A stretch of DNA of 64,000 nt from Stutzerimonas stutzeri (GTDB lineage: Bacteria > Pseudomonadota > Gammaproteobacteria > Pseudomonadales > Pseudomonadaceae), in the NCBI RefSeq assembly GCF_018138085.1, contig NZ_CP073105.1, positions 434,001 through 498,000 of the forward strand. Direction: 5' to 3'. Both the position numbers and the translations under genes were made by a program. Below are positions 37,375 to 48,234 of this stretch, in pieces. The notes under the pieces are model-generated. The model searched no databases, was not told the origin of the DNA, and worked only from the letters and a program-made list of their open reading frames with translations. Positions within the stretch are counted from its first letter, which is position 1; the number at the start of each line of letters is the position of its first letter.

Positions 37375-38433
37375 ATGCCAAGAGAAACGAACAATCGCAC
37401 GCGCCCCGCGACGCCTGCCGACGACTTCTTCGTGCCGGAGCTGTGCCAGCCGGAGGCGCTGCTCGGCCTGGTGCTGCTCGCCGAGTTGCTGGTGCTGGTA
37501 CTGGTGCTGGCGGAACCGATGCAGCCCGGTTTCAACTGGATGCGCCTGGCGCTGACGTCCTTGTTCGTCCAGTGGGTGATGCTGCTTTCGGCAGGGCTGA
37601 CCTGCCAGCTGCGTCCGCTGTTGGCGCGGCTTAAGCCCTGGCTGGCCGGCCTGGTCTGCTGCGCAATGGTGGTCGGGCTGACGCTGGCCTGCACCGCGGT
37701 GGCCGATATCTACCAGCTGGGCGGGCCATTGACGCGGGTCGGCGAGGTCAATCTGTACCTGCGGCATGCGCTGATCAGCCTGATCATGTCGGGCCTGTTG
37801 CTGCGCTATTTCTACCTGCAAAGCCAGTGGCGACGTCAGGAGCAGGCGGAGCTGAAGGCACGCATCGAGTCGTTGCAGGCACGTATTCGCCCGCATTTCC
37901 TGTTCAACAGTCTCAACAGCATTGCCAGCCTGGTGGTGACCGATCCGATCAAGGCCGAGCAGGCGGTGCTGGATCTGTCCGACCTGTTCCGTGCCAGTCT
38001 GGCGCGTCCCGGTAGCCTGGTGTCCTGGCGTGACGAGCTGGACCTGTCGCGTCGCTACCTGTCGATCGAACATTACCGGCTGGGCGAACGGCTACAGGTC
38101 GAGTGGCAGGTCGATAATGTCCCGGATGACCTGCCGATTCCTCAGCTGACCTTGCAGCCCTTGCTGGAAAATGCGCTTATCCATGGAATCCAGCCGCGGA
38201 TCGAGGGTGGCGTGATCAGCGTGGCCGCGCATTATGCCGATGGGGTGTTTCATCTGGAGGTCAGCAACCCTTTCGACGAAAGCGCTCAAACGCTTTCTCC
38301 ACGGGGCACACAGCAGGCGCTGCACAATATAGACGCACGACTAACGGCACTTTTCGGTCCCGCAGCGAGTCTCAGCGTGAAGCGGCATAACGCCCGTTAC
38401 TACACCTGTCTACGCTATCCGTGTGCGACATAG
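37375..38433 (+). CDS. algZ: Sensor histidine kinase AlgZ (FimS), LytS/YehU type
   Basis: A 352-residue membrane protein. Four to five hydrophobic segments (residues 27-145) precede a cytoplasmic kinase module. The H-box is ARIRPHFLFNSLNSIASL with His174. The N-box is PQLTLQPLLENALIHGI, which lacks the usual extended HATPase_c glycine boxes, as in P. aeruginosa FimS. AlgZ works with AlgR in control of alginate, type IV pili and rhamnolipids. It is 20 bp upstream of algR and divergent from argH. The start at ATG 37375 matches the expected length. Confidence 0.94.
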   Translation: MPRETNNRTRPATPADDFFVPELCQPEALLGLVLLAELLVLVLVLAEPMQPGFNWMRLALTSLFVQWVMLLSAGLTCQLRPLLARLKPWLAGLVCCAMVVGLTLACTAVADIYQLGGPLTRVGEVNLYLRHALISLIMSGLLLRYFYLQSQWRRQEQAELKARIESLQARIRPHFLFNSLNSIASLVVTDPIKAEQAVLDLSDLFRASLARPGSLVSWRDELDLSRRYLSIEHYRLGERLQVEWQVDNVPDDLPIPQLTLQPLLENALIHGIQPRIEGGVISVAAHYADGVFHLEVSNPFDESAQTLSPRGTQQALHNIDARLTALFGPAASLSVKRHNARYYTCLRYPCAT

Positions 38434-38453
38434 AAGCAGGAAGCCAGAACTAT

Positions 38454-39200
38454 ATGAATGTGCTGATTGTCGATGACGAACCTCTAGCCCGCGAGCGCCT
38501 CAGCCGACTGGTAGGTGATCTTGACGGCTATCGTGTCCTGGAACCTTCCGCCTCCAACGGCGAGGAGGCGCTGTCCCTGATCGAGGAGCAGCGTCCCGAT
38601 ATCGTGTTGCTGGATATCCGTATGCCAGGCCTCGATGGTCTTCAGGTCGCTGCCAAGCTGTGCGAGCGCGATGCGCCCCCAGCCGTGATCTTTTGCACCG
38701 CCCACGATGAATTTGCACTGGATGCGTTCCAGGTCAGTGCTGTGGGTTACCTGGTCAAACCAGTGCGTCCCGAGCACCTGGCCGAGGCTTTGAAGAAAGC
38801 CGAGCGCCCGAATCGCGTACAGCTTGCTGCGCTGACTCGTCCCGCGGCGGTTTCCGGGACCGGGCCGCGCAGCCATATCAGTGCCCGGACCCGCAAGGGC
38901 ATCGAGCTGATCCCGCTGCCCCAGGTCATCTATTTCATCGCCGACCACAAGTACGTCACCCTGCGTCACGAGGGGGGTGAGGTGCTGCTGGATGAGCCGC
39001 TCAAGGCCCTGGAAGACGAATTCGGCGACCGTTTCGTGCGTATCCATCGCAATGCGCTGGTGTATCGCGACCGCATCGAGCGGCTGCAGCGCACCCCGCT
39101 GGGCCATTTTCAATTGTTCCTCAAGGGGCTCGAGGGCGAACCGCTGACAGTGAGCCGGCGGCATGTGGCCGGGGTCCGCAAGTTGATGCAGAATCTTTAA
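38454..39200 (+). CDS. algR: LytTR response regulator AlgR
   Basis: A 248-residue regulator, exactly the P. aeruginosa AlgR length. The receiver has DDEP (8-10), phospho-acceptor Asp54 in VLLDIRMPG, the Thr in CTAHDEFAL and Lys in YLVKPVRPEHL. The C-terminal LytTR DNA-binding domain runs from SHISARTRKGIELIPLPQVIYFIADHKYVTL to TVSRRHVAGVRKLMQNL. Start ATG 38454 is preferred over the upstream in-frame ATG at 38421, which overlaps algZ. A heptanucleotide tandem array lies 80 bp downstream. Confidence 0.97.
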   Translation: MNVLIVDDEPLARERLSRLVGDLDGYRVLEPSASNGEEALSLIEEQRPDIVLLDIRMPGLDGLQVAAKLCERDAPPAVIFCTAHDEFALDAFQVSAVGYLVKPVRPEHLAEALKKAERPNRVQLAALTRPAAVSGTGPRSHISARTRKGIELIPLPQVIYFIADHKYVTLRHEGGEVLLDEPLKALEDEFGDRFVRIHRNALVYRDRIERLQRTPLGHFQLFLKGLEGEPLTVSRRHVAGVRKLMQNL

Positions 39201-39281
39201 AAGAGGCGGCAGGCAGAAACGGCGACAGGCGGCAGGCGGATAGAGCGTTTGACGTTGCTTTGGCGCCGCCGCGTACACTGA

Positions 39282-39357
39282 GAAGCCTGAAGCCTGAAGC
39301 CTGAAGCCTGAAGCCTGAAGCCTGAAGCCTGAAGCCTGAAGCCTGAAGCCTGAAGCC
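39282..39357 (+). repeat. Heptanucleotide tandem array (GAAGCCT)n
   Basis: Ten perfect head-to-tail copies of GAAGCCT fill 39282-39351, then a partial eleventh (GAAGCC) ends at 39357. It lies in the algR-hemC gap. No mismatch occurs inside the ten copies, as expected for a recently expanded, slippage-prone repeat. A minus-strand frame through it encodes only a trivial FRLQASG repeat and is not a gene. Confidence 0.97.
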
Positions 39358-39398
39358 GCTTTCCTTGATTCGCGCCAACCCGATCGCGGTGCCCGGCC

Positions 39399-39407
39399 TG
39401 TTATCAT
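39399..39407 (+). promoter_or_regulatory. Candidate extended -10 promoter of hemC
   Basis: TGTTATCAT combines the TGn extension with a TATCAT -10 hexamer. No good -35 is present 17 bp upstream, which fits an extended -10 promoter. The predicted transcript would begin about 25 nt before the hemC ATG. The heptamer array ends 42 bp upstream of this element. Confidence 0.5.
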
Positions 39408-39437
39408 CGCCGGCAGTTCATTTGTCTGGATTTGCTC

Positions 39438-40376
39438 ATGTCCCGCGAAATTCGCATCGCCACCCGCAAGAGTGCCCTGGCCCTGTGGCAGGCCGAATAC
39501 GTCAAGGCGCGCCTGGAAGCCGCACATCCCGAAGTGACGGTCAGTCTGGTGCCGATGGTCAGTCGTGGTGACAAGCTGCTCGATGCACCGCTGGCCAAGA
39601 TCGGTGGCAAAGGTTTGTTCGTCAAGGAACTGGAAACCGCGTTGCTCGAGCGCGAGGCGGACATCGCCGTGCATTCCATGAAGGACGTGCCGATGGAGTT
39701 CCCCGAAGGACTCGGCCTGTATTGCATCTGCGAGCGGGAAGATCCGCGCGATGCTTTCGTTTCCAACCAATACCCGACGCTCGACGCATTGCCGGCCGGA
39801 GCGGTGGTCGGTACGTCCAGTCTGCGCCGCCAGGCCCAGTTGCTGGCACGTCGGCCGGATCTGAAAATCCAGTTCCTGCGCGGCAACGTCAACACGCGGC
39901 TGGCCAAGCTCGACGCCGGCGACTACGACGCGATCATCCTCGCCGCCGCCGGGCTGATCCGGCTTGGCTTCGGCGAGCGCATCCGTTCTAGCATCAGCGT
40001 CGAGGAAAGCCTGCCGGCAGGGGGGCAGGGCGCCGTAGGTATCGAATGCCGGACCGCTGATAGCGAACTGCACCAGTTGCTGCAATGCATGAACGATCCG
40101 CAAACGGCAGTGCGAGTCAGTGCCGAGCGTGCGCTGAACCGCCACCTGAACGGCGGCTGTCAGGTGCCGATTGCCTGCTATGCGGTCCTCGAAGACGATC
40201 AGCTGTGGCTGCGCGGGTTGGTCGGGCAGCCTGACGGGTCGCTGTTGCTGCGTGCCGATGACCGTGCGCCGGCCAGCGAAGCAGAAACGCTCGGCGTGCG
40301 CGTCGCGGATGCATTGCTGGCGCAAGGCGCCGCCAGGATCCTCCAGGATGTCTATGGCGAGGCCGGTAAGGCGTGA
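39438..40376 (+). CDS. hemC: Porphobilinogen deaminase (hydroxymethylbilane synthase)
   Basis: A 312-residue heme enzyme that condenses four porphobilinogens into hydroxymethylbilane. [21 protein letters not shown] is the N-terminal signature, followed by [30 protein letters not shown] and [12 protein letters not shown]. Cys241 in [13 protein letters not shown] binds the dipyrromethane cofactor. Start ATG 39438; a TTG two codons upstream is less likely. It overlaps hemD by 4 bp. Confidence 0.97.
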   Translation: MSREIRIATRKSALALWQAEYVKARLEAAHPEVTVSLVPMVSRGDKLLDAPLAKIGGKGLFVKELETALLEREADIAVHSMKDVPMEFPEGLGLYCICEREDPRDAFVSNQYPTLDALPAGAVVGTSSLRRQAQLLARRPDLKIQFLRGNVNTRLAKLDAGDYDAIILAAAGLIRLGFGERIRSSISVEESLPAGGQGAVGIECRTADSELHQLLQCMNDPQTAVRVSAERALNRHLNGGCQVPIACYAVLEDDQLWLRGLVGQPDGSLLLRADDRAPASEAETLGVRVADALLAQGAARILQDVYGEAGKA

Positions 40377-41143
40377 GTGGCTGGCGTCTGCTGCTGACGC
40401 GTCCGTCTGAAGAGTGTGGCGCTCTGGCTGCGGCGCTTGCCGAGGCGAACGTCCACAGCGCCAGCCTGCCATTGCTCGCTATCGAACCCCTTGCTGAAAC
40501 GACCGAGCAACGCGCGACGATGCTTGAGCTGCACCGTTACTGCGCGGTGGTGGTCGTCAGCAAGCCTGCCGCCAGATTGGGGCTGGAACTGCTGGCGCGT
40601 CACCGGCCGCAACCCCCTGCCGGCCAGGCCTGGTTCAGTGTTGGTGCCGCGACGGGCATGATTTTGAAAAGCTACGGCCTGGATGTCAGTTGGCCGGCTG
40701 CCGGTGACGATAGCGAGGCGCTGCTGGCGTTGCCACGCCTCGCCGAGGCGCTCGACGTACCGACGCCCAGGGTATTGCTGTTGCGTGGCGAAGGCGGGCG
40801 CGAGCTGATCGCTGAGACACTTCGCCAGCGCGGCGCCCAGGTCGAAAGCCTGGCGCTCTACCGCCGTTATCTGCCCCAATACCCCTCGGGAACGCTGGTC
40901 GAGACGCTACGCTCGGAACGGCTGAACGCGGTGGTGGTCAGCAGTGGGCAGGGTTTGCAGTCATTGCATGAGTTGGCTGGACCCGACTGGCCGGCGCTGT
41001 GTGAACTACCCTTGTTCGTACCCAGCCCTCGGGTGGCCGAGATGGCCGCGACCCTGGGCGCCAAAATAATAGTGGACTGTCGCGGTGCCGGAGCCGCGGC
41101 GTTGCTGGCGGCTCTGCGGGAGTATCCCGAGCCCGCCTCCTGA
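40373..41143 (+). CDS. hemD: Uroporphyrinogen-III synthase
   Basis: A 256-residue two-domain protein that cyclises hydroxymethylbilane with D-ring inversion. Sequence conservation is low across this family. The N-terminal [34 protein letters not shown] and the central [33 protein letters not shown] are recognisable. It starts at GTG 40373, overlapping the hemC stop by 4 bp, so it is translationally coupled. It is the second of four genes, hemC-hemD-hemX-hemY. Confidence 0.93.
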   Translation: MSGWRLLLTRPSEECGALAAALAEANVHSASLPLLAIEPLAETTEQRATMLELHRYCAVVVVSKPAARLGLELLARHRPQPPAGQAWFSVGAATGMILKSYGLDVSWPAAGDDSEALLALPRLAEALDVPTPRVLLLRGEGGRELIAETLRQRGAQVESLALYRRYLPQYPSGTLVETLRSERLNAVVVSSGQGLQSLHELAGPDWPALCELPLFVPSPRVAEMAATLGAKIIVDCRGAGAAALLAALREYPEPAS

Positions 41144-41159
41144 CGCAAAGGATGGAAAC

Positions 41160-42416
41160 GTGAGCGAAGTAGAATCCGATAAGGCAGCGCAGCACCCCAA
41201 GGAAAACGAGCCAGCCGGCCCGCAAAAGCCGAACACGCAAGGCACTGCGAAAGACTCCAAAGCGCCACCGAAGATGCCGCCTCCGAAGGCTTCGGTTGCG
41301 GCCACGACCGACTCGCGTGGCAGCGGCAAGGGACTGGCCGGGCTGGCGCTGCTGGTTGGTTTGGCCGGGCTGGCGGCCGGCGGTTACAGCGTTTGGCAAA
41401 CCCAGCAGTTGACCGAGCAGGAGCGTCAACAGCTCGAGTCGACACAGGCGACACGCGAGCAGGCACGCCAGGTGGACCAACGCAGCCAGGAGCTGGCCAA
41501 TCGTCTCGGACGCCTGGAACAGTTGCCCTCGGCCGAACAGCTGGAAGACCGGCGACGCCTTTTGTCCGAACTGCAGAGCGACCAGCAACGACTCGCGGGA
41601 CGGGTCGAACAGGTGCTGGGCGCCAGTCGTGAGCAATGGCGACTGGCTGAGGCCGAGCATCTCCTGCGGATGGCGATGCTGCGTCTGTCAGCCATGCAAG
41701 ACGTGAACAGCGCAAAATCGCTGCTTGTCGAAGCCGACCTGATCCTGCGCAAGCAGGACGATCCGAGCGCCTACGGATCCAGGCAGAAACTGCTGGAGGG
41801 CCTCGAGGCCTTGCGCAGTTTGCCGGAGCTGGATCGGACCGGATTGTTTCTGCAACTGGGCGCGCTTCGCGGCCAGGCCAACCAACTCCATGGTCTGGCA
41901 CCTGAGTTCCAGAACGGTCCGGGCCAACCGGATGCGCAAGACGAAAGCAGCTGGCGCCGTTGGCTGAACGAACTGACGCGCTACGTACGTATCGACTTCA
42001 ACGCAGGTCGCGATGTCAAACCCTTGCTCGCCGGCCAGAGCCTCGCTCAGCTGCGGTTGGCCTTGTCGCTGGCCATCGAGCAGGCGCAGTGGGCCGTACT
42101 CAACGGCAACCAGGACGTCTATCGGCAGTCGCTCGATCAGGCTGCTCGTTTGATCGAGGACCACTTCAGCGAAGAGAACGGTCAGAGCCGCGGCCTGCGC
42201 GATCGCATCGAACAGCTCGCGAAGCAGCAGGTTTCGGTCAACCTGCCGGACCTGACGCCCGCCCTGAAGGCCATGCAAGCCTATGTGCAGTCGCGCGAAT
42301 CCGCCGATCAGGGCGCACCCGCCAGCGCTGCCGATGGCTCCCGCGCTGAGCCGGACGGCAAGGCTGAGCAGCCGGCCGAAACCGAGCCGTCTACCGAAGA
42401 GGGGCTGCGCACATGA
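41160..42416 (+). CDS. hemX: HemX-like membrane protein
   Basis: A 418-residue protein, often mis-annotated as uroporphyrinogen-III C-methyltransferase. It has no methyltransferase domain. A Pro/Lys-rich cytoplasmic N-terminus (1-57) is followed by one transmembrane helix (GLAGLALLVGLAGLAAGGYSVW, about 58-80), a coiled coil (QLTEQERQQLESTQATREQARQVDQRSQELANRL) and a large helical periplasmic domain. The role is unknown, though it always accompanies hemD and hemY. It starts at GTG 41160 with AAAGGAT upstream, and its stop overlaps hemY by 4 bp. Confidence 0.88.
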   Translation: MSEVESDKAAQHPKENEPAGPQKPNTQGTAKDSKAPPKMPPPKASVAATTDSRGSGKGLAGLALLVGLAGLAAGGYSVWQTQQLTEQERQQLESTQATREQARQVDQRSQELANRLGRLEQLPSAEQLEDRRRLLSELQSDQQRLAGRVEQVLGASREQWRLAEAEHLLRMAMLRLSAMQDVNSAKSLLVEADLILRKQDDPSAYGSRQKLLEGLEALRSLPELDRTGLFLQLGALRGQANQLHGLAPEFQNGPGQPDAQDESSWRRWLNELTRYVRIDFNAGRDVKPLLAGQSLAQLRLALSLAIEQAQWAVLNGNQDVYRQSLDQAARLIEDHFSEENGQSRGLRDRIEQLAKQQVSVNLPDLTPALKAMQAYVQSRESADQGAPASAADGSRAEPDGKAEQPAETEPSTEEGLRT

Positions 42417-43636
42417 AGCGGCTGGCCATTGTCATCGTCCTGCTGCTGGCGGTCGTCGGCTTTCTTGGTTGGGCTGTCTACCAGGATGCCGGCTATGTCC
42501 TGATCAGTTATGACCGCTTTCGCTACGAGTCCAGCTTCTGGATCTTCCTTGGGCTGGTCGCCTGTCTCTGGCTGCTGAGCATGCTGGTTCACCGGTTGCT
42601 CGGCTTGCTGCATGCCTCCGGGGCGTTGGTCAATCCCTGGTCGCGGCGGCACCGCGCACGGCGTGTGGCCAAGGCCTCCCGATCGGGGCTGCGGGAGCTG
42701 GCCGAAGGCCAATGGAGCCAGGCGCTCGGTCATCTGCGCACCGCCGCGGAGCACGATCGCCAGCCCTTGGTGCATTACCTCGGCGCTGCGCGAGCGGCTA
42801 GCGAGCTGGGGGAATACGAGCAAAGCGACGAATTGCTGCGCAAGGCCCGCGAACGCGAGCCCGAGGCCGGCCTGGCGGTCGGTCTGACGCAGGCCCAGTT
42901 GCAGATCGCACGCGGCCAGTACGTCGAGGCGCGTGAGTCGCTGTCGGCGCTGCACAACGAGCATCCGCGCCACCCCTATGTATTGACGCTGCTGCAGCAG
43001 CTCTACGTGCAGTTGCAGGACTGGCCCGCACTCTGCCGGCTGTTGCCGGAACTGCGCAAACATCGCGTGTTGCCACCGGCGCGGCTGGACGAGCTCGAGT
43101 TGCTGGCCTGGACCGCTGCGCTGGAGCAGGCTGCTACCCGTGACGATACGCAGCAGGCGCTGCAACAATGCTGGCAAACGGTACCCAGCAAACTGCGCAG
43201 CGAGCCGTTGCTGGTACGCGCCTATGCCGATGGCTTGGGGCGTTCGGGCGCGGAGGAGAAGGCCGAGGAGGTCCTGTATGCCGCGCTCAAACGTCAGTTC
43301 GACGATCGTCTGGTCGAGCGTTACGGCCGCGTTCGCGGGCGTGAGCCGGCACGCCAGTTGGCAAATGCGGAGGGCTGGCTGAAGGCGCATCCCGAGAACG
43401 CTCAACTGTTGCTTGCGCTTGGCCGCCTGAGCCTGCGCAACGAGTTCTGGGGCAAGTCGCGCGACTACCTGGAAGCCAGTCTGAGGCTGGAACATCGGGC
43501 CGAGACCTGTGCCGAGCTGGCGCGCCTGCTGTCGCAGTTGGGTGATAAGGAACGCAGCAATCGGCTGTTCCAGGAAGGCCTCGGGCTACTCGATCAACCC
43601 ATCAGCCAGCCGCTGCCGGTCGTAAGCAACGCCTAG
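42413..43636 (+). CDS. hemY: HemY protein, TPR-containing inner-membrane protein
   Basis: A 407-residue protein with two N-terminal membrane helices (about residues 4-22 and 42-65), followed by the HemY_N motif DAGYVLISYDRFRYESSFWIF and a TPR-like helical C-terminal domain (YLGAARAASELGEYEQSDELLRKARE and later repeats). It is not the protoporphyrinogen oxidase of Gram-positives that shares the name. It overlaps hemX by 4 bp, and a long hairpin lies just after its stop. Confidence 0.92.
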   Translation: MKRLAIVIVLLLAVVGFLGWAVYQDAGYVLISYDRFRYESSFWIFLGLVACLWLLSMLVHRLLGLLHASGALVNPWSRRHRARRVAKASRSGLRELAEGQWSQALGHLRTAAEHDRQPLVHYLGAARAASELGEYEQSDELLRKAREREPEAGLAVGLTQAQLQIARGQYVEARESLSALHNEHPRHPYVLTLLQQLYVQLQDWPALCRLLPELRKHRVLPPARLDELELLAWTAALEQAATRDDTQQALQQCWQTVPSKLRSEPLLVRAYADGLGRSGAEEKAEEVLYAALKRQFDDRLVERYGRVRGREPARQLANAEGWLKAHPENAQLLLALGRLSLRNEFWGKSRDYLEASLRLEHRAETCAELARLLSQLGDKERSNRLFQEGLGLLDQPISQPLPVVSNA

Positions 43637-43641
43637 CGGTC

Positions 43642-43680
43642 CAGGCGCTACGGGACGTGACGTCGATCCCGTAGCGCCTG
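43642..43680 (+). terminator. Long stem-loop after the hemCDXY operon
   Basis: CAGGCGCTACGGGA (43642-43655) is perfectly complementary to TCCCGTAGCGCCTG (43667-43680), with an 11-nt loop. It starts 5 bp past the hemY stop. There is no T-run, so it may protect the mRNA 3' end or be a repeat element rather than a classic terminator. Confidence 0.55.
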
Positions 43681-43757
43681 CAGCGACCTTTCGTATGGCT
43701 TGCAGCCCATCGCGCGCAGCACTACCGTAGCGAACTTTTCTTCTCTGCGGAGTCACC

Positions 43758-44249
43758 ATGAACCTCGCCAGCCCACGTTCGCTGTTCTTTCTGGCTTTCA
43801 TCGGCTGCGCGCTGATGATGGCCGCTGCGCTGTACCTCGAGCATGTCGTTGGGCTGGCGCCCTGTCCGCTATGTATCGTCCAGCGTATCTGTGTGATCGG
43901 CTTCGGGCTGGTCTGCCTGGTCGCCGCGCTGCATGGGCCGAGCAAAACCGGTCGCCGCGTCTATTCGGTCCTGGCGTTACTGTTCGCGGTCGCGGGCGGT
44001 GGCACGGCCATACGCCAGATCTGGTTGCAGAACATGCCGGCCGACCAGCTGCCAAGCTGCCTGCCCAGCCTCGAATACATGATGGATGCGCTGCCGTTCC
44101 AGGAGATCGCCCGCTTGGTGCTTCACGGCACGGCCGAATGCGCCGAAGTCAGCTGGACGCTGCTGGGCATGAGCATTCCGGAGTGGACCTTGCTCGCGTT
44201 CATCGCCATGGTGGTGTTCTGCGTGTGGCAGATACTGCGCCGCGATTGA
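43758..44249 (+). CDS. dsbH: DsbB-family disulfide bond formation protein (DsbH-like)
   Basis: A 163-residue inner-membrane protein with four predicted helices. The first periplasmic CxxC is Cys36-Pro-Leu-Cys39 in LAPCPLCIVQRIC. The second cysteine pair is in LPSCLPSLEYMMDALPFQEIARLVLHGTAECAEVSW. DsbB enzymes reoxidise DsbA and pass electrons to ubiquinone. The position beside hemY and algQ matches the second DsbB (DsbH) of P. aeruginosa. Confidence 0.88.
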   Translation: MNLASPRSLFFLAFIGCALMMAAALYLEHVVGLAPCPLCIVQRICVIGFGLVCLVAALHGPSKTGRRVYSVLALLFAVAGGGTAIRQIWLQNMPADQLPSCLPSLEYMMDALPFQEIARLVLHGTAECAEVSWTLLGMSIPEWTLLAFIAMVVFCVWQILRRD

Positions 44250-44498
44250 GGCATTTTGTCAGGGCGAACGAATGATCGCTGCGGTTGGTGGTCAATGATC
44301 CAGAACGAAGCGGCGGCACGGGCTCGTGCGGGGCGAATTTCGATCTCGCTGCTTGATGCTTCGATCGCCGCAGCATAGTCTGCTCTGGCAGCGTCGGCTT
44401 TCGTGCCATTGCTGCCACTCACCCAAGGCCGATATCCCAAGACAAAAACCGTCTAGGAAGGCGCAACAGGCATCATCGATTAGGGAAGTGAGGTCATC

Positions 44499-44963
44499 AT
44501 GCTCGAGAGCTGTCGAAACGCCCAGGAACGCTGGGGCGGTGTGCATCTGCTGATCGACCGCTGGCTGCAAGAACGCCATGCATTGATCAACGCATTCGAT
44601 GGGCTGCATGTCAGCGACACTACCGAGAGTCGCTCCGCCTTGCAGAAATTTTGTGAAATCCTGCTCGACTATGTCTCGGCCGGGCATTTCGAAATCTACG
44701 AGCAACTGCTCAATGAAGCCGAGGCGTTCGGAGACGAGCGCGGTCTCGAGCTCGCCCGCCAGATCTATCCGCGCATCGAAGCAATCACCCAGGTGGCGGT
44801 GGCCTTCAATGATCGTTGCGACAAGGGCGACTGCCTGAACAGCCCCGGGCTGCCGGATGAACTCAAGCATCTGGGCCGGTTGCTGCATGAGCGTTTCGAG
44901 CTTGAGGACTGCCTCATCGAGGTCCTTCACACCGCGCACAAGCAGGCCGCTGCGACGGCCTGA
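44499..44963 (+). CDS. algQ: AlgQ / Rsd anti-sigma-70 family regulator
   Basis: A 154-residue helical protein of the Rsd/AlgQ family that binds region 4 of Rpo[34 protein letters not shown] and [30 protein letters not shown] are the family core. In P. aeruginosa it was first found as a positive regulator of alginate (AlgR2). GAGG lies before the ATG. The 249-bp gap between dsbH and algQ shows no other gene and is followed by algP, the classical order. Confidence 0.94.
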   Translation: MLESCRNAQERWGGVHLLIDRWLQERHALINAFDGLHVSDTTESRSALQKFCEILLDYVSAGHFEIYEQLLNEAEAFGDERGLELARQIYPRIEAITQVAVAFNDRCDKGDCLNSPGLPDELKHLGRLLHERFELEDCLIEVLHTAHKQAAATA

Positions 44964-45054
44964 TTCGCGTCTTTGTCGTCGGGCTGCCATGCTGTCGGTG
45001 GCGGTCCTGTGCAAGCCGAACAGAGCTGTATCCATTCCGCCAGGGGGGCGTTTC

Positions 45055-45801
45055 ATGCCAGCGAAGAAAAACGCGGTCACCACTCCGCTGCACCTGTTGC
45101 AGCAGCTGTCCCAGAGTCTGGTCTCGCATCTGGAAGAAGCCTGCAACGAGGCACTGAAGGACGCAGAAATGACGCTGGCCAAGCTCGAAAAGCAGCGTGG
45201 CAGGACGCAGGAGAAGATCATCAAGGCGCGCGCCAAGCTCGACGATGCAGGCAGTGCCGGAAAATCGAAAGTGCAGACCAAGGCGCGTGCCAAGTTGGCC
45301 GAGCTGGATGACATGCTTGCCGTGTTGCAGGCAAGACAGAGTGACACCCTGAGTTATCTGGCCGAATTGAAGCGTGATGCGGAGCAGAGCCTGAAGCTGG
45401 CCCAAGGCATCACGCAGGTGGAAAATGCCGCTGCCCAAGCCCTGGCTGCTCGCGGTAAGCCTGCTGCCGGTGCGGCGGATCGTCGTAAACCGGCTTCCAG
45501 CACCGCCCGTGCTCCGGCAAACAAGCCTGCCGTCAGCAAGGCGGCTCCAGGCTCCCTCCCGGCCGCCAGCCGAGCCAAGCCCGCCGCCAAGAAAGACGCC
45601 AGCGTCACGCAAGACAAGGCTGTCGAAGCGAAGACGCCGGTAGCCAAGGCACCGGGCACTGCGCGCCGCCGCCCAGCCAGAACGACTGCCAAGGCTGCAG
45701 CAGCCGCGGCGCCCGCACTGGCGGCAAAGCCCGCCGTCGCCAAGAAGCCGTCAGCAAGCAAGGGCAAAGCGGCCGATCAAGCATCACCGGTCGCCGGCTG
45801 A
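45055..45801 (+). CDS. algP: AlgP histone H1-like regulator
   Basis: A 248-residue protein with two parts. The N-terminal half (1-125) is an alpha-helical, coiled-coil domain (LHLLQQLSQSLVSHLEEACNEALKDAEMTLAKLEKQRGRTQEKI). The C-terminal half is a Lys/Ala/Pro-rich, disordered tail with repeated KPAA/AAKP-like words, similar to histone H1 and expected to bind DNA. It is shorter than P. aeruginosa AlgP, whose KPAA repeats vary in number. Start ATG 45055 has GGGGGG upstream. The 3' end overlaps the convergent TIGR02444 gene by 25 bp. Confidence 0.88.
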   Translation: MPAKKNAVTTPLHLLQQLSQSLVSHLEEACNEALKDAEMTLAKLEKQRGRTQEKIIKARAKLDDAGSAGKSKVQTKARAKLAELDDMLAVLQARQSDTLSYLAELKRDAEQSLKLAQGITQVENAAAQALAARGKPAAGAADRRKPASSTARAPANKPAVSKAAPGSLPAASRAKPAAKKDASVTQDKAVEAKTPVAKAPGTARRRPARTTAKAAAAAAPALAAKPAVAKKPSASKGKAADQASPVAG

Positions 45802-46256
45802 GCCGTAGCCGCGTGGCGGAGCGTCTGCACCGCCACGCGCGTATCGCCGCGCAGATCGGCACACAGCGGCTCCAGCCAGGCGGGTGATCCGCTTCCCGCC
45901 GACCAGTGCTGTGCGGCGGATTGCAAGCGCCGGAGTTGTACCTTCTCTGCATCCAGTTCCAGCTGTTTGACCCGCATGCGCAAATCGGCCAGCTCTTCAT
46001 CGTTGGCGGCCTGCTGTCGCCAATGCTGACGCAGGGCGCGCAATGGCGCGACCACCTGAACTTGCCAATCGTTACTGATTGTTTTCAGTCGCTCGAGCCT
46101 TTGTTCGTCACAGGCCGCGTTGCGGCGCTCCAGCCAGGCGGCGGCCAATAGCAGGCAGACGTCCGCGCCTGCGGCTTGCAGCTCGAGGCAGGCGTGCTCT
46201 ACGCCGGGCTGGGCGTAGCAGGCGAGGGCAAAGCGCCAGAGATCGTCAGAGGTCAT
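45777..46256 (-). CDS. TIGR02444 family protein
   Basis: A 159-residue helical protein: MTSDDLWRFALACYAQPGVEHACLELQAAGADVCLLLAAAWLERRN, then a second helical half with a Gln/Arg-rich coiled coil. I recognise the TIGR02444 family (about 110-160 residues, gammaproteobacteria, function unknown). The start at ATG 46256 is chosen; a Met-Pro-Met start two codons earlier is possible. It is convergent with algP and divergent from the ABC-F gene, the position seen in pseudomonads. Confidence 0.72.
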   Translation of the reverse strand: MTSDDLWRFALACYAQPGVEHACLELQAAGADVCLLLAAAWLERRNAACDEQRLERLKTISNDWQVQVVAPLRALRQHWRQQAANDEELADLRMRVKQLELDAEKVQLRRLQSAAQHWSAGSGSPAWLEPLCADLRGDTRVAVQTLRHAATAQPATGDA

Positions 46257-46323
46257 GGGCATCGGTTTTTTTCGTCGGTGGCCGGATGGATTTCCGGGCG
46301 ACCTGATAAACTCCGCCGCCATT

Positions 46324-48230
<1,907 letters not shown>

Positions 48231-48234
<4 letters not shown>

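Noticed and set aside
39121..39378. Repeat protein (FRLQASG)n encoded by the heptamer array
   Set aside because: A seven-base repeat yields a seven-residue periodic frame by chance over 21 bases. No start signal is suitable and the frame runs into the algR end.
38484..40472. 662-residue minus-strand frame across algR, the heptamer array and hemC
   Set aside because: It is antisense to two well-defined genes and runs through FRLQASG repeats produced by the 7-bp array. There is no recognisable domain.
41160..42416. Uroporphyrinogen-III C-methyltransferase for hemX
   Set aside because: There is no SAM-binding methyltransferase domain. The protein is one transmembrane helix plus coiled coil, so the HemX label is used instead.
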